NCBI GenBank assembly: GCA_004796365.1 | Contig: QZLE01000065.1 | Span: 1-37,015, forward strand | Reading direction: 5' to 3' | Source: Gammaproteobacteria bacterium | GTDB lineage: Bacteria; Pseudomonadota; Gammaproteobacteria; QZLD01 | DNA: 37,015 bases | Shown: one piece after another, positions 9,581-18,238 of the stretch | How positions within the stretch are numbered: the first letter of the stretch is position 1 | Layout of the letters: each line of letters begins with the position of its first letter | The notes under the pieces: model-generated | Told to the model about the DNA's origin: nothing | Database searches by the model: none | Seen by the model: the letters and a program-made list of their open reading frames with translations, nothing else | Translations under genes and position numbers: made by a program

Positions 9581-10663
9581 ATGACCAATACACCATCTTC
9601 GGTAATTGAAATCGATGGGACAAAAATCAGCCTAAACGACCCAGTTTATTTTATCGCAGAAATAGGTTCAAACTTTGACCGTGATCTCAATAGAGCTAAG
9701 GATCTAATTTACCTCGCAAAAGAGGCTGGTGCCGATGCTGCAAAATTTCAGCATTATACGGCAGCATCACTTGTCAGCGACCATGGTTTCAAACAACTGG
9801 GATCCAAACAATCTCATCAAGCATCATGGAAAAAATCCGTTTTTGACACATATGAAGACGCATCCTTGAACAAAGATTGGACCGCAGCATTAAAAGCAGC
9901 ATGCGATGAAGTCGATATCTCTTTCTTTACTAGCCCTTATTCCATTGAGCTAGTTGATTTTGTTGATCAATTTGTTCCGGCATACAAAGTTGGATCAGGA
10001 GATATTACTTGGCCTGAAATAATTGAGCGTATGGCTTCAAAAAACAAACCAATTCTTCTAGCAACTGGAGCATCAGACATTTCCGATGTTGACAGAGCTA
10101 TGCAATCTGCACTTTCGGTTACTTCAGATGTAATTCTCATGCAATGCAATACTAACTATACTGCAAAGTTTGAAAACTATTATCATATACAACTGAATGT
10201 TCTAACAAAGTTTCGCTCCATGTACCCTGGTGTAGTACTAGGCCTTAGCGATCATATGCCTGGTCACGTTTCTGTTCTAGGAGCAGTTGCTTTAGGGGCA
10301 CGAGTAATCGAGAAACATTTTACCGACTCTGTCGACCGCGACGGTCCAGACCACCCGTTTTCCATGACCCCATCATCGTGGAAAGAGATGGTAGACAGAA
10401 CTCGAGAATTAGAAGCCTCACTTGGAAATGGCCAAAAGAAAATTGAAGAAAATGAGCTGCAAACAGCTATAGCTCAGCGCAGGAGCATAAGAGCAAACTG
10501 CGACCTTGCAAACGGAGCAACTCTTACAGAAGATAATTTAACTGTGCTTAGACCATGTCCTGAAGACGCAATCCCACCATACGACCTAAACAAGCTAATT
10601 GGGAAAAGAATTAAAAGAGGCGTTAGTGAGGGCGAATATTTAAAATGGGATAACATCCTCTAA
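9581..10663 (+). CDS. NeuB-family nonulosonic acid synthase
   Basis: A 360-residue PEP-condensing synthase of the NeuB/PseI/LegI/SpsE family, which joins phosphoenolpyruvate to a six-carbon sugar to make a nine-carbon keto-acid. It carries FIAEIGSNFDRDLNRAKDLI near the N-terminus, AGADAAKFQ, metal-binding histidines in LSDHMPGH (near residue 223) and EKHFTD (near 245), GPDHPFSMTP, and a C-terminal SAF (antifreeze-like) domain with RRSIRA and IGKRIKRG. The family's usual asparagine-histidine pair after AEIG is altered (SNFDRD instead of VNHNGD), so the substrate may not be a standard ManNAc derivative. It opens a four-gene cassette with a dehydratase, an unknown protein and a cytidylyltransferase fusion. 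Confidence 0.85.
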   Translation: MTNTPSSVIEIDGTKISLNDPVYFIAEIGSNFDRDLNRAKDLIYLAKEAGADAAKFQHYTAASLVSDHGFKQLGSKQSHQASWKKSVFDTYEDASLNKDWTAALKAACDEVDISFFTSPYSIELVDFVDQFVPAYKVGSGDITWPEIIERMASKNKPILLATGASDISDVDRAMQSALSVTSDVILMQCNTNYTAKFENYYHIQLNVLTKFRSMYPGVVLGLSDHMPGHVSVLGAVALGARVIEKHFTDSVDRDGPDHPFSMTPSSWKEMVDRTRELEASLGNGQKKIEENELQTAIAQRRSIRANCDLANGATLTEDNLTVLRPCPEDAIPPYDLNKLIGKRIKRGVSEGEYLKWDNIL

Positions 10664-10687
10664 TTGTTATTTAATAAGGTTTTAATA

Positions 10688-11686
10688 ATGTTACCAGAAA
10701 AAACTCGAATACTCGTTACTGGAGGCTGCGGATCTGTTGGGTCTGCATTAGTGCAACGTTTGCTTGAAGAAGGACATACTGTTTGTGCCTTTGATCAAAG
10801 TGAAGACGGACTCTTCAAGCTTGAACAAGAACTAAAAGATAAAGCCAATGGTCGGCTAAAACTATTTCTCGGAAATGTGCGAGATGAAAACCGCCTCAGA
10901 CGCGCCATGGAAGGAGTTCAACTAGTATTCCATTGCGCAGCCTTGAAACATGTGTACCTTTCTGAATACAACCCATTTGAGGCGATGTTAACCAACATCG
11001 ATGGCACCAATAATGTAATTCAAGCTGCTGTTGCTGCTGAAGTAGAGCGCGTAGTTATAACAAGTAGTGACAAGGCAGTTAACCCAACAAGCACAATGGG
11101 AGCTACAAAATTACTTGGCGAGCGTCTTTTTGTCGCTGCAAATCATTATGCAGGCCATAAAACTCGATTCGCATGTGTACGTTTTGGGAATGTCTTAAAC
11201 TCTAACGGATCAGTATTGCAAATATTCAAACGCCAAATAGAGAACAAACTGCCGTTAACAATAACATCAACTGAAATGACTCGTTTCTATATTTCTATGG
11301 ACCAAGCTGTTGACCTCTGCATAACTGCTTCTGAGCGCATGATTGGAGGTGAAATTTTTGTAATGAGCATGGGAAGCAGCGATATTATGAGCCTTGCAAA
11401 AGCCATATCTGATAATGAAGAATTTAATTATACTGAGATTGGCCACAAACCAGGTGAGAAACTTTATGAAGAGCTAGTAACAGAAAGTGAAGCTCCACGT
11501 ACTGCATTTGATGGAAGCACATATATTGTTCTACCAGATACGATGGATATGATGCCAGCCAACATCAGAGATGAATATTCCGTTTATAATGAGCACCCAA
11601 AGCTCAGTGCTCCACTTCGCTCTGATGAAGACTTACTATCAGTAGCAGATGTTAAAAAAATGCTTTTCTCTGCAGGATTACTTTAA
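10688..11686 (+). CDS. short-form FlaA1/PseB-like NDP-sugar 4,6-dehydratase (SDR)
   Basis: A 332-residue soluble extended SDR. It has the NAD motif LVTGGCGSVGSAL, VFHCAALKHV, SSDKAVNPTSTMGATK with Met in place of the catalytic Tyr, and the C-terminal [17 protein letters not shown] block. These are hallmarks of the soluble FlaA1/PseB/CapD dehydratases that start pseudaminic and legionaminic acid pathways and FucNAc synthesis. The frame is open from a TTG at 10664, but ATG 10688 with TAAGGT upstream is the better start. Following the NeuB-family gene directly, it probably supplies a 4-keto-6-deoxy sugar to the same pathway. C5-inverting versus retaining chemistry cannot be told by eye. Confidence 0.82.
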   Translation: MLPEKTRILVTGGCGSVGSALVQRLLEEGHTVCAFDQSEDGLFKLEQELKDKANGRLKLFLGNVRDENRLRRAMEGVQLVFHCAALKHVYLSEYNPFEAMLTNIDGTNNVIQAAVAAEVERVVITSSDKAVNPTSTMGATKLLGERLFVAANHYAGHKTRFACVRFGNVLNSNGSVLQIFKRQIENKLPLTITSTEMTRFYISMDQAVDLCITASERMIGGEIFVMSMGSSDIMSLAKAISDNEEFNYTEIGHKPGEKLYEELVTESEAPRTAFDGSTYIVLPDTMDMMPANIRDEYSVYNEHPKLSAPLRSDEDLLSVADVKKMLFSAGLL

Positions 11687-11734
11687 AAAAACGGTGCCAT
11701 TGATTGTGTCAATTAAATTAAAGGCTGATTACAT

Positions 11735-12481
11735 ATGTTGGAAAATATAAACGGTATATCAAGCGATCATTTTTCGCACCTTTCACAAGCATATCAAAGT
11801 GTTGGTGGTAAAACTTGGGCTAATAATGACTTTCTTGAAGCAAACCTTGAAAGCTCAAGAAACCTTTTTACTGAAGAAAGCATGATCAAAAGATGCCCTC
11901 TACCAAAAAAACTAGAAGTTTTTGCGCTTGTCGCAGGCCTGCCATTCCCACAAGAGTTCATTAATAGCATTACTAACGTCCAAAAACAGATTTCCGAAAT
12001 CATTGGTGACTGCCTTCATTATTGGGTTAAACCAAATAATCTTGGCGTAGAGTATTGCGTTTTTAAATGGCCTACAGATCCATGGAAACAAGAGTGGCTT
12101 GAAATAGCTCAAAATGAGCTAGAAATAATCCAGCAACCAGCTTTTAAATTCTCAATAGGCGGCATACAAATTAATCCTGATGGTTGCGTGGTTGCAAGAG
12201 GATATGATGAGAACAGCACATTATTCAATATAAGAGATCATATTAAAGCAAATATTGACTTTTTACCTTCGAAACAATCAGGGTGGGCCCATGTGCCTCT
12301 TGGAAGAATTTTGGAACCAGTTGGTACAGATAAGTTTGCTAAACTTGCAGAATTTATTAGCTCAATATCGGATACACTTATCACCTGTACAACCATTAGT
12401 TCAATGAAATTAATTCATGAAAAGCGTTGGTACATGGAGGAAAAAACCGTTCTTAAAGAGTATATGCTGAATGATTCTTAG
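11735..12481 (+). CDS. unrecognised 248-aa protein in nonulosonate cassette
   Basis: Soluble, with no signal peptide or membrane segment. Its arrangement faintly recalls the two-lobed 2H phosphoesterase (LigT/2'-5' RNA ligase) fold: a strand-rich first half (FALVAGLPFP, LHYWVKP), then FKFSIGGIQINPDGCVVARG and AHVPLGRIL. The last resembles the second HxT motif of that family (HITLGRI), with Pro replacing Thr. The first HxT motif is not evident, so even if the fold is right the protein may be catalytically altered. It lies between the dehydratase and the cytidylyltransferase fusion, so it probably belongs to that pathway. It could fill the missing hydrolase or another step. Function is not known to me. 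Confidence 0.75.
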   Translation: MLENINGISSDHFSHLSQAYQSVGGKTWANNDFLEANLESSRNLFTEESMIKRCPLPKKLEVFALVAGLPFPQEFINSITNVQKQISEIIGDCLHYWVKPNNLGVEYCVFKWPTDPWKQEWLEIAQNELEIIQQPAFKFSIGGIQINPDGCVVARGYDENSTLFNIRDHIKANIDFLPSKQSGWAHVPLGRILEPVGTDKFAKLAEFISSISDTLITCTTISSMKLIHEKRWYMEEKTVLKEYMLNDS

Positions 12482-12493
12482 AGAAGTTAGACC

Positions 12494-14557
12494 ATGGGTA
12501 TAAAGAAAAAAATTGTTGCAATTGTTCAAGCTCGAATGGGGTCATCTCGATTACCAGGCAAAAGCATGGCAGACGTAGCAGGAACACCTTTAATAAACCG
12601 CGTACTAATGCAACTAAAAGGCAGTTCACTACTTGATGAAATTGTAGTTGCCACCAGCACCTCTTCAGAAGATGATATTATTGAAGAGTTTGTAAATAGC
12701 AAAGGCTTTCTTGTAACCAGAGGGCCTATAGATGATGTACTTACTCGATATAACATAGCTGCAGAAATTTCAAAGGCAGACATCATTATTCGTATAACAG
12801 CTGATTGCCCACTACATTCAGGCGATACGATAGATGAAGTTATAAATGACTTTTTAACTAACGATGCTGACTATGCTTGCAATACAAATCCTTATACGAG
12901 ACCCGATGGTCAGGACGTGGAAGTTTTTACTAGAAATGTCCTAACTCTTGCATCCAAGCATGCTTTGCAAGGACCAGATAGAGAACATGTTACCCCCTGG
13001 ATTAAACGTAATAGTGAAATCAAAAAACTTGATGTTCTGCACTCCCCCCCCCACCAGCCATCAATGCGATGGTCCGTTGATTACCCTGATGATCTAGAAT
13101 TTGCACGTACAATTTGGTCATACCTTGACCAAATTGGAACTAAACCATTTAACTTCGAGGATATTATGTCAGCTGTCATTAATAGTGGCGCCAAGCAAGG
13201 TGCTGCAATTATCAACGAAGGATTTTATCTTTCTATATATAATGAAGCTTCTGCAGAAGCTGCACCAGCACTTTCTCTTGAAAAGAGTTTTTCTTGGTTG
13301 GAACGAAGCGAACAGGTTATTCCTGGAGGCGCTCAAACCTATTCAAAAAGCTGGCGCCATCACATAAGAGGAGTCACACCTATTTTTCTTGAAAGAGGTG
13401 ATGGCGCAATTGTTACAGATGTCGACAACAATGAATACGTGGACTTAATCCAAGGTTTGCTGCCAAATATCCTTGGTTACGCTAACAAAGAAGTAAACCA
13501 AGCCGCATATGATCGTGCCAGCAATGGTCACAGTTTTTCTCTTGCTCACCCAATAGAAGTAGAGCTTGCTGAAAGACTATGTAACATTTTTCCTTGTGCT
13601 GAAATGGTCAGATTTGGCAAAAATGGTTCGGACGCAACAGCAGGTGCTGTTCGCGTTGCACGAGCCTATACAGAACGAGAACATGTAGCAGTTTGTGGAT
13701 ATCACGGATGGCAAGACTGGTTCATTGGAACAACGTCACGCTCAGCTGGGGTACCTAAAGGGGTTCAAGAACTTGCACATCCTTTTCCATACAATGATAC
13801 TGATGCATTAGAGGAACTTCTATCCAGTAAACCTGGACAGTTTGCTGCTGTGATCATGGAACCTGTTAATTTTATTTGGCCTGAACCGGGATATCTTGAA
13901 AAAGTTAAAGAGATCACCCATCGCCATGGTGCACTATTGATCTTTGATGAAATTTGTTCAGGATTCCATTTTGGTTTAGGCGGAGCTCAAAAACTATTTG
14001 GAGTAACTCCTGACCTAGCTACTCTAGGAAAAGCAATTGGAAACGGTTGGCCAATAAGCTGCGTCGTCGGCAAACGTGAAATAATGAAAACTTTTGAAGA
14101 TGCTTTTGTTAGCTTCACCTTCGCAGGTGATGTTTCTGCTATGGCAGCTGCAATGAAAGTATTAGATATACTTGAATCAGGTAATGCTTATGCACGTATG
14201 AGTGCTGCTGGCACTAAATTATTTGATGGAGCACGAGTTATGGCATCCGCAGCAGGGTTGGGGGATGCATTCCAATTAAAAGGGCATCCTCATTGGTCAA
14301 TCTTTTCTTTCGTTGATGAAAATGGTGAAGATGATCCAGCAACTAGAGCTTTATGGATTCAAGAAGTGACTCGCAAAGGGGTATTAATTCTGACAACATT
14401 TAATATCTCTGCCGCTCTCGATGATTCTTCTGTCACAACAGCATTATCAGCTTTTGCTCATGCATTTAAGAGAGTTGCTAAAGCAAAATCCCTCGGCATT
14501 CCCCCGGAATCTTGGCTTGATGGCCCAATACCAGTTCCTGCTTTTCGAGCTAGATAA
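12494..14557 (+). CDS. fusion: SpsF-like cytidylyltransferase + class III aminotransferase
   Basis: A 687-residue two-domain protein. Residues about 5-245 form an SpsF/NeuA-like cytidylyltransferase (VAIVQARMGSSRLPGKSM, ITADCPL, REHVTPWI, MRWSVDYPDDLEFAR), expected to activate an acidic sugar as its CMP derivative. Residues about 265-675 form a PLP-dependent class III aminotransferase like glutamate-1-semialdehyde aminomutase, with GKNGSDATAGAVRVAR, YHGWQDWF, LIFDEICSGF and the PLP lysine Lys513 in TLGKAIGNG. The two activities, often separate in sps-type loci, are joined here, suggesting they serve one pathway. A nine-C run at 13044-13052 falls in codons 184-187, inside the first domain. Confidence 0.88.
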   Translation: MGIKKKIVAIVQARMGSSRLPGKSMADVAGTPLINRVLMQLKGSSLLDEIVVATSTSSEDDIIEEFVNSKGFLVTRGPIDDVLTRYNIAAEISKADIIIRITADCPLHSGDTIDEVINDFLTNDADYACNTNPYTRPDGQDVEVFTRNVLTLASKHALQGPDREHVTPWIKRNSEIKKLDVLHSPPHQPSMRWSVDYPDDLEFARTIWSYLDQIGTKPFNFEDIMSAVINSGAKQGAAIINEGFYLSIYNEASAEAAPALSLEKSFSWLERSEQVIPGGAQTYSKSWRHHIRGVTPIFLERGDGAIVTDVDNNEYVDLIQGLLPNILGYANKEVNQAAYDRASNGHSFSLAHPIEVELAERLCNIFPCAEMVRFGKNGSDATAGAVRVARAYTEREHVAVCGYHGWQDWFIGTTSRSAGVPKGVQELAHPFPYNDTDALEELLSSKPGQFAAVIMEPVNFIWPEPGYLEKVKEITHRHGALLIFDEICSGFHFGLGGAQKLFGVTPDLATLGKAIGNGWPISCVVGKREIMKTFEDAFVSFTFAGDVSAMAAAMKVLDILESGNAYARMSAAGTKLFDGARVMASAAGLGDAFQLKGHPHWSIFSFVDENGEDDPATRALWIQEVTRKGVLILTTFNISAALDDSSVTTALSAFAHAFKRVAKAKSLGIPPESWLDGPIPVPAFRAR

Positions 14558-14620
14558 GAAACAAGCAATGTTAGACATAATAGCTTTTTTTGTTACATAA
14601 AGGATTAATATAGATCAAAT

Positions 14621-16084
14621 ATGGAATTCACAATTCTCACAATAGGCTGGGAGCCTGATTTTATAAATGAATTACTTGGCCCAATAGAAAAACAGCTAGA
14701 TATTAGTTTTATTCATGGTCTTGTTGGTGATTCATCACGTATTACACCAGCAAAAAAAGAGTACCCTAATCTAAATTTTATTTCTGTTTCTAAAACAAAG
14801 AACGAACCTTTACCTGCTACAGATTTTGAACTTCTTGCAAGTTTAGAAAGCCCTGGAATCCCAACAATTAAAAGTATGATTCAAGGCGATAGAGTTCTTA
14901 GAAACAGAAATGAAAACGAATCGCTTGGATATGCAACACTGCTTGCAACCAATATTAAAAAGGCAATATTAGATATCAAACCTGACTTAGTCCTAGGATC
15001 TCATGATAGCATCCATTCGGGCATAAGTTTAGCTGTAGCAAAATCGCTTGAAATTCCTTGGGTAGCAATGGCTTTTCCTGTAATACCGGAAAACCTAACT
15101 GGCTTTTGCTACAGCCTAACTCCAAACTCGCTTGTCCAAGTTACCACACAAGAACCTCAACATTATATTGATACCGCTAAATCCATTATTGAAAATGTAC
15201 GCTCACAGAAACAAAAGGTTGTAGCATATCGTGCTCCAACCACCATTTCTCAATGGATGAAGCAATATCTATTGCACTACAAAAATCTCTTACGTAGAAA
15301 GCAACAGTCAGAAATATTAGGAATAGATCATTTTATATATTCATCTGCAATAGAGCGTATTTCAGATATAATTCGTAGATCATGCAATCGCTTACGTCTT
15401 CCAGCAAAGAGATTTATTAATTCCCCCCCTAAATCAAAGTATGTATATTTCCCCTTACATATGGCACCTGAATCAATGCTTGATACATGGTCTCCATATT
15501 ATCAAGACCAACTTTCTTTTATAACCCAGCTCTCATTATCTATTCCTATAGACATTGAATTTGTTATTAAACTGCACTTTAGCGACCCCAATAATTACAG
15601 CTATAGCCAATTAAATCGTTTAATGAACATGCCAAAGCTTAAAATAGCTCATCCGAATGCATCTGGAAATGAATTCCTAAAGAACGCGGCTCTTATTATT
15701 GGCATACAGGGAACATCTTGTTTGGAAGCTGCTCTAGAAGGGAAACCCGTACTTCTTTTTGGAGATTCACCATACCTCCATTTCCCTAGAACAGAGCGAG
15801 CAAAGCGTCCTGATGAAATATTTAATCAGATAAAAGAAATGCTTAACCAACCTGAGCCTACTAGAGAAGAAATTGTTAAACAATATGCTGTATATTTGTC
15901 AAGATATTTACCAGGGCGCGTGAATGATTGGTCAAGACCAACTACACAAGCAGACCTTAACAGGTATTCTGATTGTTTTAACTCATTGAGAAATTATCTT
16001 CAAATAGCAAATAATCGTAACAATTGGTATAAAAAGCCTCCTTTTGTTGCTTACAAACAAGGCGACCTTTACCCATCAAAATGA
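14621..16084 (+). CDS. KpsC/Capsule_synth-like GT-B glycosyltransferase
   Basis: A 487-residue protein with no membrane helices. The second half has features of the capsule synthesis (KpsC/KpsS) and related GT-B transferases: YVYFPLHMAPESMLDTW, then a dQlsfi helix, FVIKLHFSDPN, and the donor-site-like stretch IGIQGTSCLEAALEGKPVLLFGDSPY. The N-terminal half (DLVLGSHDSIHSGISLAVAKSLEIPWV) fits the acceptor lobe. Family members often use CMP-activated keto-acid sugars such as CMP-Kdo, so it is a reasonable candidate to transfer the product of the preceding cassette. Its stop overlaps the next gene by ATGA (16081-16084). A seven-C run occurs at 15423-15429. Substrate is inferred from position only. 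Confidence 0.65.
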   Translation: MEFTILTIGWEPDFINELLGPIEKQLDISFIHGLVGDSSRITPAKKEYPNLNFISVSKTKNEPLPATDFELLASLESPGIPTIKSMIQGDRVLRNRNENESLGYATLLATNIKKAILDIKPDLVLGSHDSIHSGISLAVAKSLEIPWVAMAFPVIPENLTGFCYSLTPNSLVQVTTQEPQHYIDTAKSIIENVRSQKQKVVAYRAPTTISQWMKQYLLHYKNLLRRKQQSEILGIDHFIYSSAIERISDIIRRSCNRLRLPAKRFINSPPKSKYVYFPLHMAPESMLDTWSPYYQDQLSFITQLSLSIPIDIEFVIKLHFSDPNNYSYSQLNRLMNMPKLKIAHPNASGNEFLKNAALIIGIQGTSCLEAALEGKPVLLFGDSPYLHFPRTERAKRPDEIFNQIKEMLNQPEPTREEIVKQYAVYLSRYLPGRVNDWSRPTTQADLNRYSDCFNSLRNYLQIANNRNNWYKKPPFVAYKQGDLYPSK

Positions 16085-17403
16085 TTAATAAGGTAAAATC
16101 AAATATTATAGACTCCTCACTTGCTGCTGTAATCATTTTTTATGGTGCGCTTGTATTTTGCCTTCCAGTGCCTCATTCATATGAAGTTGTAAGCCTTTAT
16201 CCATGGTGGAGCAAAAAAATTGGATTCGGAAATATCCAACTACAAGAGTTATTATTCATAGTTTGGTTTTTTCTAGTCGGATTCAAATTTGAATATAGAA
16301 CACTTCTTAAAGGTGGCATCCCAACAAGGCAAGCAGGAGTCTGGTTAATCTCCTTGGCATTATGGTGCGGCTTAATATCATTAACAGCGCCTTTACCATG
16401 GATTGATACTGGGCGTACCTTCCGTTTACTTTTAAATGTAGCCCTTATGTTTGCAGTTGTTAGATGGACAAAGAAAAGCGGAAACATGCCACTCACCATG
16501 TTAGTATTAGGGTTTTTTACTGGCACTATTATTAATTTAATAATATCTTTCAGATTTCCATTAATAGTAAATGAAACTATGCGTCTATCAGGGCAAAGTA
16601 CGCCTGGTGTAGCAATGGGAATTGCAATTCATCTCTCTGCTTGGTTATTTTTCACAAGCAAGCAAACATCTATAAAAATATTCAGCTTTTGCTCTGCTTT
16701 AGTATTCTCTATGGCTTGCTCGATCAGTTATTCCAGAGTTGGTTGGTTTGCTGGCGGGCTCGGTTTGATTGCTTGGGGCTACGTTCTATTAATTGCCAAA
16801 CCCAAAGATCGAACTCAGAAGAAATACCTTAAAATACTAAGAATCCTTTTGGTTCCTGCTTTTTTTGCATCTTTGGCAATTGCCCAGAAAAGCCAATTAA
16901 TTCAAGAAAGCCTTCATTGGGTCACATCCCTTATTGAACAAAAAGTTTCAGGGCCTGGCGAAAGTGATTCTATTCGCTGGGCCTATGTAGAAGGAACAAT
17001 GGAAATCATATTGAGATCGCCACAAGGGGTGGGCTATTCAGGTTTTTATGATGCAATGATAGAAACTGATATTTACTCCAGCGGTAAAGCTGCTGAAGAA
17101 GAATCAGCTAACTCAGCTAATCCGCATGCGACTATTCTTTGGTATATTACAGCAGGAGGAATTCCTGGTGGGATCATTTCTATAATGGTATTTTTATTGT
17201 TATTAAATAGTTTGAGGATAGGTTTGCGTATATCTTTGGGGTCACCAGGAAGAGTCTTGTTTTTCTTAATTCTTTTCCCTTTCATCGTGATTAGCCTAAC
17301 GGTACCATATCTTTTCAATTCAACTATTTTAATAGTGCCCACAGCTATAGCTGCTGGCTGGGGGTGGCGAAACAAAATATCATACAATAATCAAACTGCT
17401 TAA
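16081..17403 (+). CDS. wzy: O-antigen polymerase/ligase family membrane protein (Wzy or WaaL)
   Basis: A 440-residue inner-membrane protein with about ten or more hydrophobic segments. The segment SYSRVGWFAGGLGLIAWGY matches the Wzy_C/O-antigen ligase family signature (SRxxWlg). A large periplasmic-type loop follows, and NPHATILWYITAGGIPGG resembles the conserved HN/PH region of that family. It is the only protein of this kind in the window. With Wzz present, the likelier role is polymerase; ligase (WaaL) remains possible because the two cannot be separated reliably by sequence. Translationally coupled to the preceding glycosyltransferase by a 4-base overlap. Confidence 0.75.
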   Translation: MINKVKSNIIDSSLAAVIIFYGALVFCLPVPHSYEVVSLYPWWSKKIGFGNIQLQELLFIVWFFLVGFKFEYRTLLKGGIPTRQAGVWLISLALWCGLISLTAPLPWIDTGRTFRLLLNVALMFAVVRWTKKSGNMPLTMLVLGFFTGTIINLIISFRFPLIVNETMRLSGQSTPGVAMGIAIHLSAWLFFTSKQTSIKIFSFCSALVFSMACSISYSRVGWFAGGLGLIAWGYVLLIAKPKDRTQKKYLKILRILLVPAFFASLAIAQKSQLIQESLHWVTSLIEQKVSGPGESDSIRWAYVEGTMEIILRSPQGVGYSGFYDAMIETDIYSSGKAAEEESANSANPHATILWYITAGGIPGGIISIMVFLLLLNSLRIGLRISLGSPGRVLFFLILFPFIVISLTVPYLFNSTILIVPTAIAAGWGWRNKISYNNQTA

Positions 17404-17418
17404 TCATTAACGAATAAT

Positions 17419-18168
17419 ATGGAAACTTATATGGAACAGGAAATTAATTTCGACAAAAAAGTATATGACAAAGTCTTACAGAGCAACTTAATTGATGTCT
17501 TTAACAAGCATCACCGAAAGGACATTTCTCCTCACTATATTGAGCGAGCAGATAGAAATATATTTGCGGCAAATCAAATAGAAAAGACTCAAATAGAGCG
17601 AATACTCAACCTAGGTGGAGGAGGTAAACGTCATTTACAGGCTAGCTTTTCTGATAACAACATTGAAGTCTATGAAGTTGACATCCAAGGTGACTGTGAT
17701 TTAAAAATTAATATTGATTCACTAGAAAAATTACCTTTTGAAGACAATTCTTTTGATGCTGTATGTGCCTTTGATGTTCTAGAGCACCTTGAAAATTTTC
17801 ATTTAATTAACGAAGAAATGTTCAGAGTATCAAAAGAATATGTATTAGTTTCTTTACCGAATAGTGCAACAGAGATCTTTAGCACGGTTTTTCGAAATAA
17901 GGCGCAAAAGAATCCTGATTTAGATAGAGGGGTTTTTTCATATTTTTATGGATTACCACTTGCTCCTCCTAGCGATAGACATCGATGGTGGATTTATTTT
18001 CAAGATATTATTAGGTACTACTATTACTTTTCACTAAAAAACAATGCTTCAATTGAATTTTGGACCCCTAAACTTAATTTGAAAAAGAAGCTTTTCAAAA
18101 CAATTTTTGGTTCTCACCTATATCATACTTTTTTCTGTCAGCATGTATGGATAAAAATAAGCAAATGA
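17419..18168 (+). CDS. class I SAM-dependent methyltransferase
   Basis: A 249-residue cytoplasmic methyltransferase. Motif I is atypical (RILNLGGGGKRHL in place of a vLDvGcG-like motif). The acidic end of strand 2 (YEVDIQGDCDL), LPFEDNSFDAVCAFDVLEHLEN and the later YVLVSLPNS are typical of the Methyltransf_11 family. The C-terminal third is rich in Tyr, Phe and Trp and has no recognised motif. In a polysaccharide cluster it could O- or N-methylate a sugar or cap the chain. It starts 15 bases after wzy, and a second in-frame ATG at 17431 is an alternative start. Confidence 0.75.
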   Translation: METYMEQEINFDKKVYDKVLQSNLIDVFNKHHRKDISPHYIERADRNIFAANQIEKTQIERILNLGGGGKRHLQASFSDNNIEVYEVDIQGDCDLKINIDSLEKLPFEDNSFDAVCAFDVLEHLENFHLINEEMFRVSKEYVLVSLPNSATEIFSTVFRNKAQKNPDLDRGVFSYFYGLPLAPPSDRHRWWIYFQDIIRYYYYFSLKNNASIEFWTPKLNLKKKLFKTIFGSHLYHTFFCQHVWIKISK

Positions 18169-18238
18169 TAATCATACACTAGCGTGTGTTTTATAATGTT
18201 ATGCCTTCCATTAACTAAGCACTAGTATTTATTTAACA
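18169..18238 (+). other. 70-base internal gap with ops-like core
   Basis: A short non-coding gap in the plus-strand operon. It contains TAGCGTG (18180-18186), the same seven bases that end the ops core at 7664-7675; over 12 bases, 8 match ops. No clear terminator or promoter is visible. The element is too degenerate to call as functional. Confidence 0.25.
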
